Positions 57,574 through 64,000 of a stretch of 64,000 bases of DNA are shown one piece after another; position 1 is the stretch's first letter, and each line of letters starts with the position of its first letter. This DNA comes from an uncultured Lachnospiraceae bacterium. Lineage in GTDB: Bacteria > Bacillota > Clostridia > Lachnospirales > Lachnospiraceae. The stretch covers positions 1 to 64,000 of the forward strand of contig CAJUIO010000003.1 of assembly GCA_910586025.1 (NCBI GenBank), given 5' to 3'. The position numbers and the translations under genes were made by a program. A model generated the notes under the pieces. The model searched no databases, was not told the DNA's origin, and saw only the letters and a program-made list of their open reading frames with translations.

Positions 57574-57628
57574 AGGATAGCACAAGATATAGTCTGTGTC
57601 AATTGCTTTTATACTATATATTGTATTT
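57574..57628 (-). promoter_or_regulatory. promoter D with paired ACACAATATAT-type operators
   Basis: TTGACA and TATCCT are separated by 17 bp. AATACAATATATAG starts 25 bp upstream of the -35, and CTATATCTTGTGC fills the spacer. It drives the ERF/primase operon. Confidence 0.75.
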
Positions 57629-57773
57629 TCATTCCATTTTATAAAGCAAAACAACAAAATATTGATTTTCTGTCCAAAATGCCCTTACTTAGAATCTGAT
57701 ATGTCCCTGCATATCCCCGCTGTTATCCATCCGCTGTCTTTTGATACCTTGTGTCCGTTAAGCCTGCACCACG

Positions 57774-58010
57774 TTAGTCAAACTCCTCCTCGGATACCGT
57801 ATCATCCGGATAGACTTCTTTTGCAAGCTCCCTGCCCTGCGCGTCTACCGATGCCTCAAAAGTTACCTTCTGTCCGGGCCTAAGCTTCCGGAAGCCCTCT
57901 GTCTGGATCTCGGAAAAGTGTACAAAATAATCCTTATCCGCCTCGTCACTGATAAACCCGTAGCCTCTCCTTGCGCTGAACCACTTCACTGTTCCTGTTT
58001 TTTCTGCCAT
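57774..58010 (-). CDS. cold-shock domain protein
   Basis: A 78-residue CspA-type OB-fold. RNP-1-like RRGYGFISDE, RNP-2-like YFVHFSEI, and the start GTVKWFSA. Binds single-stranded RNA/DNA and melts structure. A C-terminal acidic extension (DDTVSEEEFD) is longer than in housekeeping Csp. An element-borne RNA chaperone could affect the structured leaders found here. It is the last gene before leader D. Confidence 0.92.
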   Translation of the reverse strand: MAEKTGTVKWFSARRGYGFISDEADKDYFVHFSEIQTEGFRKLRPGQKVTFEASVDAQGRELAKEVYPDDTVSEEEFD

Positions 58011-58049
58011 AATCTCTTATCTCCTTTTCTTTTATTTCCGTGTTGGCAA

Positions 58050-58088
58050 TCACACGAAACAGGGCGGCATGGACTCGAACCACGCCAT
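58050..58088 (-). CDS. possible 12-aa leader ORF
   Basis: ATG 58088 after AAGGAGGAAGA encodes MAWFESMPPCFV and stops 40 bp before the cold-shock gene. Weakly supported. The GTTCGAGTCC stretch inside looks like a tRNA T-arm by chance. Confidence 0.25.
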   Translation of the reverse strand: MAWFESMPPCFV

Positions 58089-58151
58089 TCTTCCTCCTTG
58101 CCCCTTTTTTCTACTCTTTAAAATCTCCATCTTAAGATATACACCAAACGC

Positions 58152-58664
58152 CTATTCCAGTTCCTCTGCCCCATAGAAGGAACCGATGTTAAGCGCTGCG
58201 TCCAGGTTCTTCATCCCCGACAGGATATTCTGCTTTTCCCTGCAAAAATAAAACCGATACCTTCTCCCGACCCAGAACCGGTACCGCTTATCCATCAGAA
58301 GCCAGGTCTGCCTCCCGTCCTCCATCCGGATTCCCACCTGATAGACTCTGCCAATGGAATGCCTGCCTTTCATCTCGTAAACCATTCCCTCTACAACCTC
58401 ATATGCTTTCTTTTCCCCGCACCGAAGCAAATGGAAAGCATAGAAAATACCAAAGATGCAGATTGCCACCGACCAGAAAATAAAACTGGCGGAATCCATC
58501 TGCCTTCCCATATAGGAACCGAAGAACAGCGCAAAAAAAGACAGCGCACCAATCTTCAATGCCCTGTCTGTGAATACGGACGGAATATTCTGAATCCCTT
58601 CCAGCCGCTGGTTGATATCGGAAATGAGATGTTCCATCTTTTTCGATTTTTTCTTTTTATGCAA
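58152..58664 (-). CDS. membrane protein, unknown
   Basis: A 170-residue protein. TTG start at 58664 after AAAGGAGGGGTTCG; the same bases end the upstream gene, so they overlap by 8 bp. A basic N-terminus (MHKKKKSKKM) precedes two transmembrane segments (ALKIGALSFFALFFGSYMG and SFIFWSVAICIFGIFYAFHL) and a strand-rich cytoplasmic tail. No function assignable; it may belong to the transfer apparatus. Confidence 0.6.
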   Translation of the reverse strand: MHKKKKSKKMEHLISDINQRLEGIQNIPSVFTDRALKIGALSFFALFFGSYMGRQMDSASFIFWSVAICIFGIFYAFHLLRCGEKKAYEVVEGMVYEMKGRHSIGRVYQVGIRMEDGRQTWLLMDKRYRFWVGRRYRFYFCREKQNILSGMKNLDAALNIGSFYGAEELE

Positions 58665-59253
58665 CGAACCCCTCCTTTATGGACTGGATAAACAGTAACT
58701 TACTTTTATATAACTCCAGAACCGCCTGTAAGATCTCCCCTTCTGCCCCTTCCAATGGAAATCCCTCTTTCCCGCTGCCGCGGATTTCCCTGAGAAGTTC
58801 TTCGTTTGCTTTTTCCTGCGTTTTTTTCTGAAAAACCCGAACGGACTCCTGAAGCGGATTCCCCTCTGCTATGCTTTCACAAAACGACAGGAACCGCTCT
58901 CCCCAGGTTCTCCCTACACACGCAACATGAGCAGCCTTCAAAAATACCTCTGCCACTCCCTCCATCGTCTCATTTTCCCGGCACACCACCAGCCCCCTTG
59001 CAAGAAGCCGCCGAAGGCAGAGCGAAAATTCCTCCTGGTCTATGTCTGTCTTCTCCGGCTGGCCCGGAAACGACAGCTCAAGCAGCCTCACCATCCGCCC
59101 ATAAATCTTTGTTTCCTCTGCAAAAGTCCAAAGCAGCGTATTCCATACATAACATTCCACTCCAAGTAGATTCTTTGTGTCCTCCCCCACCCGGACAAGG
59201 AACGCACCGCCTGCCGATTCCATCTTCACTCCCACTGCCGTATACCACCTCAT
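58657..59253 (-). CDS. hypothetical protein
   Basis: A 198-residue soluble protein, coupled to the downstream membrane protein by an 8-bp overlap. Helical, with LCLRRLLARGLVVCRENETM suggesting a winged-helix-like segment in the middle. Unrecognised. It lies in the S1/zinc-finger/membrane gene run. Confidence 0.55.
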   Translation of the reverse strand: MRWYTAVGVKMESAGGAFLVRVGEDTKNLLGVECYVWNTLLWTFAEETKIYGRMVRLLELSFPGQPEKTDIDQEEFSLCLRRLLARGLVVCRENETMEGVAEVFLKAAHVACVGRTWGERFLSFCESIAEGNPLQESVRVFQKKTQEKANEELLREIRGSGKEGFPLEGAEGEILQAVLELYKSKLLFIQSIKEGFVA

Positions 59254-59272
59254 CTGACCATCTCCCTACTTT

Positions 59273-59926
59273 CTAAATCATTTCCAGAGCCAAAAGCAGT
59301 TTAGGAACCAGATAGCACAACGCAAAAGCAAGCACAACATACAGGCCTTTCCGCTTTTTCTTCCTTTCCCACACCGTCTGATATTTGGTGCCGATCACCC
59401 GTACCTTCCCCGGCACTTCCCACCGGAGCCTCCGGTAAAACTCCTTGAACTCTTCCTTCCCATACCCAAGAGACCGGACGCAGAAGATCTGGCGCATCTG
59501 TTCTTCCTCACCTAGCAGGATAAAACTCTCCCGATCCTGGCTCTTACTTGCAACTACATAAAACTCTGGAATGCCCCGCCTGCTGCCCTCAACAATCTTT
59601 TCCATCTCATGATAAAAAATCCTGCAGGATTCATACCGTCCGTTCTGCTCTGGCTGGCAGACTGCCAGCGACTCCCCGTCAAGCTCCAGATAACAGCACC
59701 CTTCTTCCATCACCTGCCTGTCCGTTTTCCATGCCTGACGGAGACAAATGATCGTGCCGGTCCCAAATACGGCGGTAAAGTACAGGCAGTCCCAGTAAAA
59801 AATCTGCTGCATCAGGAGATAACCGGAAACCGCCGCTGCCGCCAGTAAAAGACCGGCGCCGTAAAGATACCGGTCCCTTACATCCATCAGCTTATAAATA
59901 TCCTCTTCCTTTGCCATCAACCGCAT
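59273..59926 (-). CDS. membrane protein, unknown
   Basis: A 217-residue protein with two N-terminal transmembrane segments (YLYGAGLLLAAAAVSGYLLM and YFTAVFGTGTIICL), a cytoplasmic domain rich in strands, and a third at the C-terminus (GLYVVLAFALCYLVPKLLLA). No motif. Similar topology to the 58152 protein. Probably element-specific. Confidence 0.6.
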   Translation of the reverse strand: MRLMAKEEDIYKLMDVRDRYLYGAGLLLAAAAVSGYLLMQQIFYWDCLYFTAVFGTGTIICLRQAWKTDRQVMEEGCCYLELDGESLAVCQPEQNGRYESCRIFYHEMEKIVEGSRRGIPEFYVVASKSQDRESFILLGEEEQMRQIFCVRSLGYGKEEFKEFYRRLRWEVPGKVRVIGTKYQTVWERKKKRKGLYVVLAFALCYLVPKLLLALEMI

Positions 59927-59958
59927 GTCTTACATCCTTTCTGTCTGATTCTTTCCCT

Positions 59959-60405
59959 TCACGCACATTTTCCTCCTTTCCGGCCCTCCTTGTGCCATCT
60001 GATGAATTCCTCACATTCCCGGATGGTCTCGTCACAGTAGTAATCCGAGAATTTCCCGATATGCATATCCTTTTCTTTCAGGCACAGCCGGGTCTGCAGC
60101 CAGATATAGGCGCTGTGCCGGGTCATATACCCTTGTTTCCACAAAGCGTCAAGCGCCCGGTGTGCCAAAATCCTCTTATGCCGCAGGCGGCTGTCAGCAA
60201 GCGTCCCCTTCGGGAGCAGGAACTTCTTATGTGCCCCCACATAGGCGTCACAGGAATCCGGATACCCGTCGCAGACATATAAGAAACTTTCTGCATCCAG
60301 CGTATCCTCCCCATAGACATAGGATGCCGGGCGCAGGCGTGCCGTCCTGCCGCAGTATGGACAGCGAAGCGTAATCTGTACTGGTTTCTTCTTTCTTTTC
60401 TTCAT
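59959..60405 (-). CDS. zinc-finger protein (DUF3268-like)
   Basis: A 148-residue protein. ATG 60405 after AGGAGGGGACGA. CPYCGRTARLRPASYVYGED followed by VCDGYPDSCDAYVGAHK is the zinc-finger pattern of the small DUF3268 family found on phages and elements. The basic N-terminus (MKKRKKKP) may bind nucleic acid. It has its own promoter (60449-60478). Function unknown. Confidence 0.7.
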   Translation of the reverse strand: MKKRKKKPVQITLRCPYCGRTARLRPASYVYGEDTLDAESFLYVCDGYPDSCDAYVGAHKKFLLPKGTLADSRLRHKRILAHRALDALWKQGYMTRHSAYIWLQTRLCLKEKDMHIGKFSDYYCDETIRECEEFIRWHKEGRKGGKCA

Positions 60406-60448
60406 TCGTCCCCTCCTCCTGAAACTTTGTGTTTCCTTGATTTCAGGT

Positions 60449-60478
60449 ATTGTAAACAATCCGGTTTTTCTGTGTCAA
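60449..60478 (-). promoter_or_regulatory. promoter before the zinc-finger gene
   Basis: TTGACA and TACAAT with an 18-bp spacer on the minus strand. It lacks the ACACAATATAT boxes and the leader RNA, so it belongs to a different control. Confidence 0.5.
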
Positions 60479-60545
60479 CAGAATTTCTATGGTTCCCTGA
60501 TAAAATTTTTCAAGACTAAAATATATCCCCTGCCATCACAGGAAA

Positions 60546-61514
60546 TTACGGGTTCCCCCTTTTGATGAGCCTGGTGATGATCCCCTCTGCCACCTCATAC
60601 CGGTCGTTGATCCTTGTTACCACAAACCCGACCTCATCCCGCTTGGAAGGAAGGCTTGCCATGTTGCAGGAATGGGCCACCGCATTCACTCCGATATTCA
60701 GCCGTATAAAGTAGGTTCCCTTATAGATATCCGTAATCATCCCCACATATTTTCCCTGCCGGACGCACTTCTTTAAGTTATCCTTACTTGCATTGGCCGC
60801 AGCGCTCTTAGCGTCTACGGAAACCTCCATGTCTTCCACTGACTTCATCTGGATCTGGTTGACGGTCACCAATACCAGTTCCCCGACCTGGAACTTCTCT
60901 CCGGCATCCACCATCCATTCCCAGGCCATATCCCTTGCCCGGACGGATACTTCCACGCCGAAAACTTCCAGCCGTACGACTTTAGGCGCTACCGCAATCA
61001 CACGTGCCTCTACCACGCGCCCCGGATACAGCATAGGTTTTTCTCCCTCATTTTCTGCCGTATAAAATGTCTGGCGCTTTTTCAGCATGGCATCCTTCCT
61101 GGAGGCCACCACGCTCCTGCTCGCCTCATCCAGGTCACGGATGATGAAATCAATGTCGCTGCCAAGCATGTTGTTGGCAATCCGCGTCTGCCGGTTCAAG
61201 GTATCTGCACGTTCCCTCCCGTCCCCGGAAAGGTTGATCATCATTTCATCCATCGGAATAATAATACGGAATCCGTTATAATAAGTGATCGCAACCACCC
61301 ACCCGCTGTCTAACTTCTCAATTCCGGCAAGCTGCCCGGTAAGGATCTTTCTGGTACGCTGTGCATTCAACAGCTGATGCCACCTTGCATCCTCCTGTTC
61401 TTCCGGCGTCTCCACATGGGAATCCACTTCAATCGTCAGAATCCCTTCCGATAATACTCCCCTGGGTACCTTCTGCTCCGTTTCTCCCTTTGCTGCTTTC
61501 TTTATTTCTGCCAT
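60546..61514 (-). CDS. S1-domain RNA-binding-like protein
   Basis: A 322-residue soluble protein. Residues about 170-320 read as two S1-like OB folds (LYPGRVVEARVIAVAPKVVR, and KCVRQGKYVGMITDIYKGTY). The N-terminal half has a strand/helix domain (WVVAITYYNGFRIIIPMDEM) without a name. S1 proteins bind RNA; on this element it could act on transcripts or leader RNA, though that is inference. Good ribosome site (TAGGAGGTTTACA). A terminator lies just upstream. Confidence 0.7.
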   Translation of the reverse strand: MAEIKKAAKGETEQKVPRGVLSEGILTIEVDSHVETPEEQEDARWHQLLNAQRTRKILTGQLAGIEKLDSGWVVAITYYNGFRIIIPMDEMMINLSGDGRERADTLNRQTRIANNMLGSDIDFIIRDLDEASRSVVASRKDAMLKKRQTFYTAENEGEKPMLYPGRVVEARVIAVAPKVVRLEVFGVEVSVRARDMAWEWMVDAGEKFQVGELVLVTVNQIQMKSVEDMEVSVDAKSAAANASKDNLKKCVRQGKYVGMITDIYKGTYFIRLNIGVNAVAHSCNMASLPSKRDEVGFVVTRINDRYEVAEGIITRLIKRGNP

Positions 61515-61543
61515 TGTAAACCTCCTACATTTAAAATGGACAC

Positions 61544-61570
61544 AAAAAAACAGCCATTCCTGACTGCCCC
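61544..61570 (-). terminator. intrinsic terminator before the S1-domain gene
   Basis: Minus strand GGCAGTCA pairs (one G-U) with TGGCTG and is followed by seven T. The whole unit is bracketed by perfect 10-base arms GGACACAAAA / TTTTGTGTCC at 61538 and 61571. Confidence 0.65.
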
Positions 61571-61658
61571 TTTTGTGTCCTGCACTCTTTTACAGTTACC
61601 ATTTTAAACCGGACGGTATCGGATGTCAATTTCACAGCCGTCTCAATACCGTCGCATT

Positions 61659-61967
61659 TTACGCGCAATTTGATTCCCCTGCACGTTTCAGCCCGTCTTC
61701 ATACCGGATTCTGGAGAAATACCAGAACCTCCCCTGTATCTTTGCAAGAATCTTATGCTCCAGCAGATACTCCCGGCCAGATTCATTGGGATTATCCCGC
61801 TGCCATCCAGTTGCCTCATAGAATTCCTCCATACTGTCATAAATCTCTATGCTCTGTTTTGCCAGTTCAATCTTCTCTGTCTCTTTTTCCTTTAACTCTA
61901 TGCCAAACTCCCGCTCCAACAATTCCAAAAACGTATATTTTACCAGCAAACTGTCTGTAAATTTCAT
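61659..61967 (-). CDS. hypothetical protein coupled to the coupling protein
   Basis: A 102-residue acidic helical protein. ATG after AGAAAGGAGGAGCT, overlapping the upstream gene's stop by 4 bp. No recognised family. Its location suggests an accessory of the VirD4-like protein or a small relaxosome component. Confidence 0.6.
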   Translation of the reverse strand: MKFTDSLLVKYTFLELLEREFGIELKEKETEKIELAKQSIEIYDSMEEFYEATGWQRDNPNESGREYLLEHKILAKIQGRFWYFSRIRYEDGLKRAGESNCA

Positions 61968-64000
61968 AGCTCCTCCTTTCTGCCGGATGCCTGGTCTTTG
62001 AACAACTCTTCCACCTTCGTAATACGCGCTCCTTCCGGCCTCTTTTCTCCCGGTTTTCCCCGTTCCCGTTTTTTGACCGGCGTATCCACTGCAAGCGGCG
62101 GTTCTGACCCCTCAGTTATCGTATCATCTGCATCTTCTTTTTTGGGATGAGAGAATCGATTTTCCGGGGACTGTGTATCTTCACGAAAGGACTCCTTCCA
62201 AACACCCTGCAGAGAAGAATCCGTTTCTTTCCACTCTTTACTCCCGCCAAGACTTTCCGTTCTTTCCGATTCTTTTGTATCCATTTCTTCAAATACCTGA
62301 AACTGCTCTTTCTCTTCCTGGCTTTTCTGATACCAGTCCGGGATATGCGCTTCCACCTTCTCCATCGTCAGATACTTCGAGTCCGGGTGTTCCAGATAAT
62401 CCATCTTCCGGAACCGGCAGACTTTCTGTCCCCGGATAATCAAAAGCCCCTGATCCAACGGATAGCGCAAGATCTCATCCGGTAAAAGCAGCATCCGCTT
62501 TCCTAAAGATGTGGACTCTGAATATTCCGGCACATAATCCGTGATACGCATGGTATAGTAATTCTTCCGGGTAGACGACACTGATACGGTAATCTCCCCT
62601 GTCCTGTCACTATAGTAACTGGCTGTCGTGATATCATTGCAGCCTAAGAAGATCGAAAAATCACAGCCTCCTAAGATTTCTTCCCACTGATTGTCCGGAT
62701 ACCTGTTCTGAAGCTGCGGGATATTCTGAAACAGAATGCTCATCCCAATGCCCCTGCTCCTTGCCGTTGCCAGCTTTTTCTTAAAATCTGGAACCACACC
62801 AAGATTCGGGAACTCATCTAAAATAAACTGCACCGGAACCGGGAGCCGCCGTTCCTCCGTCCGGTCTGCGTACCGCACTAGCTTAATGCTTAAAAACGAA
62901 GTAAACAGCGTTGCCAGCACGTCATAGGTACTGTCCTGGTCGGAGGTAATACAAAAGTAAGCGCATTTTTCTCTCCCCGGCAGGGACAAATCAATCTCAT
63001 TATGGCTGGTAATCTGCTGCACCAGTTTATTCTGCATGATCTGCAGGCGGGTCCCAAGCCCTAAGACCGCATTTCCCTTCACCTTATCCGCTTTCGCAAA
63101 GAGTTGGTACGGCCCCCTTGCCGGATGGCTGGTGGGGAGCCGCGCAAAAATCGCATCCAGCATTTCCACGCTTTTATTGATCAAAAGCTTATACGCCTCC
63201 GCAAAGGTCCGCTTCTTTGGCGGATAATCATTAAAAACATATAAGCATAAGGCTTTTAATAGATCCATCTCCGTATTATCGTAAAAATGGTCAAACTTAT
63301 CCGTCGTGTTCCGGATCACTACATCACAGAATACATCAATCAGGCTCCCGTCGTCAATCTCCCCAAGACAATTCCATGCATCCGAATGTTCCAAGTGGAT
63401 CAGATTCAGCTGCCGGACGGTATAGCCGCAGGAACGTAAGTGTGCACAGAGGTCCTCGTAAAGCTCCGACTTGGGATCCGTTAAATAAATACTCTCCCCA
63501 CGTCGGACGCACTGCAGCGCCATTACCCTTGCAAAAGCCCTGGATTTCATGCTGCCCTGGGAACCGCATACGGCAAAGTTCCGGTTCAGCCTGGAATCAA
63601 CAGGCAGGCTTAAGATCTGCCCGTCTTTTAGGTCTCGCCCGAATATTACCCCTTTTACATCCGCTGCCTGCTTGTCGGTCTGAAGCACCTTTTCCTGCTC
63701 TTCCCCATTCATAAACCCTGCCGTTCCATAGGTTCCCTGATTGGAAATCTCAAAATTCCGTTCATCATAAGTCTCCTTCCCGGAACCCCTTAGCACGATC
63801 AGCACTGCAATCACACCAAATAGAGCAACCACTGCTGCCGTACATTTAAGTCCCACAGCGGAAGAGAGTCCATGCCACAGATTCCCGACTGGATTTAAGC
63901 GTACTTTCGATTCTGTAAAAAGCTGCTCCAGAAATCCTCCTCCGTAAAAAGCCAATATCAGAAATCCCAAGCCAATGAAAACAGGTTTCGCCGCCTTACG
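61964..64000 (-). CDS. VirD4/TraG-family type IV coupling protein (5' end outside window)
   Basis: At least 678 residues; the frame stays open through the right edge, so the N-terminus is missing here. An N-terminal transmembrane segment (AAVVALFGVIAVLIVL) is visible. The P-loop reads GSQGSMKSRAF, with Met where Gly normally precedes Lys; other Clostridia coupling proteins are known to me with GTMKS. Walker B is FILDEFPNLG. The hexameric ATPase pumps the relaxase-DNA complex to the transfer channel. The C-terminal about 110 residues are a disordered Glu/Lys/Ser tail. It is strong evidence for conjugation. Confidence 0.92.
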   Translation of the reverse strand, partial: RKAAKPVFIGLGFLILAFYGGGFLEQLFTESKVRLNPVGNLWHGLSSAVGLKCTAAVVALFGVIAVLIVLRGSGKETYDERNFEISNQGTYGTAGFMNGEEQEKVLQTDKQAADVKGVIFGRDLKDGQILSLPVDSRLNRNFAVCGSQGSMKSRAFARVMALQCVRRGESIYLTDPKSELYEDLCAHLRSCGYTVRQLNLIHLEHSDAWNCLGEIDDGSLIDVFCDVVIRNTTDKFDHFYDNTEMDLLKALCLYVFNDYPPKKRTFAEAYKLLINKSVEMLDAIFARLPTSHPARGPYQLFAKADKVKGNAVLGLGTRLQIMQNKLVQQITSHNEIDLSLPGREKCAYFCITSDQDSTYDVLATLFTSFLSIKLVRYADRTEERRLPVPVQFILDEFPNLGVVPDFKKKLATARSRGIGMSILFQNIPQLQNRYPDNQWEEILGGCDFSIFLGCNDITTASYYSDRTGEITVSVSSTRKNYYTMRITDYVPEYSESTSLGKRMLLLPDEILRYPLDQGLLIIRGQKVCRFRKMDYLEHPDSKYLTMEKVEAHIPDWYQKSQEEKEQFQVFEEMDTKESERTESLGGSKEWKETDSSLQGVWKESFREDTQSPENRFSHPKKEDADDTITEGSEPPLAVDTPVKKRERGKPGEKRPEGARITKVEELFKDQASGRKEEL

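Noticed and set aside
58030..58090. tRNA 3' end suggested by GGTTCGAGTCC on the minus strand
   Set aside because: Only the T-arm-like piece is present; no matching acceptor, D-arm or anticodon upstream. The bases are explained by a short ORF after AAGGAGG.

Overview
The window looks like part of a large integrative and conjugative element (ICE), or a related conjugative replicon, from a low-to-mid GC Clostridia (probably Lachnospiraceae) genome. Support: AGGAGG ribosome sites almost everywhere, a VirD4/TraG-type coupling protein at the right edge, Ssb, a CHC2 primase, an ERF annealing protein, a RecD2-type helicase, SinR/ImmR-like repressors, and a sortase-anchored VaFE/Cna-B adhesin with its own class B sortase. 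No integrase, relaxase or T4SS ATPase is intact in the window, so both ends of the element lie outside it. Genus is not resolvable from the sequence alone.

Layout. 0-4.4 kb: small element genes, including a free-standing RNase A-like domain protein, then a macrodomain / peptide-deformylase-like / flavodoxin / zinc-ribbon group. 4.5-8 kb: regulator zone with three small XRE regulators, a truncated Rpn nuclease and an AT-rich HEXXH protein. 8-19 kb: one long minus-strand operon with a MoxR-like AAA+ ATPase, a zincin-vWA protein and two very large proteins of unknown function. 19-25 kb: Rpn nuclease with an in-frame stop, RecD2, membrane protein, Ssb. 25-28 kb: unphosphorylatable-looking response regulators and XRE regulators. 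28.6-29.7 kb: gene relics, including a relaxase tail. 29.8-47.9 kb: envelope-remodelling island, with an 11-gene operon (adenylation enzyme, PLP decarboxylase, acyl carrier protein, MBOAT, SGNH protein, TVP38 protein, PssA, Psd, response regulator, kinase, esterase) plus a P-type ATPase, lipoprotein and AraC regulator. 47.9-64 kb: sortase/adhesin, primase, ERF, cold-shock and S1 proteins, zinc-finger protein, coupling protein.

Two regulatory networks can be read directly from the DNA. (1) Four minus-strand promoters (about 2.55, 19.29, 25.15 and 57.60 kb) share the same paired ACACAATATAT-type operators, and each is followed by a leader with two consecutive small hairpins joined by an A-rich linker, then an intrinsic terminator, and only then the genes. 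Further intrinsic terminators punctuate the operons, which suggests conditional or processive antitermination. (2) Seven promoters in and around the envelope island carry three to four tandem TTAAGA-like repeats at about 11-bp spacing, with a -10-like hexamer four bases after the last repeat. This is the layout of OmpR/PhoB-class activated promoters, and one of these promoters drives the operon that encodes the two-component system itself.

The strongest candidates for undescribed biology are the four-copy structured leader RNA, the TTAAGA regulon with its dlt-like plus phosphatidylethanolamine-synthesis island, the MoxR/zincin-vWA/large-protein operon, and the stand-alone RNase A-like protein that retains the four catalytic residues of the CdiA-CT family.
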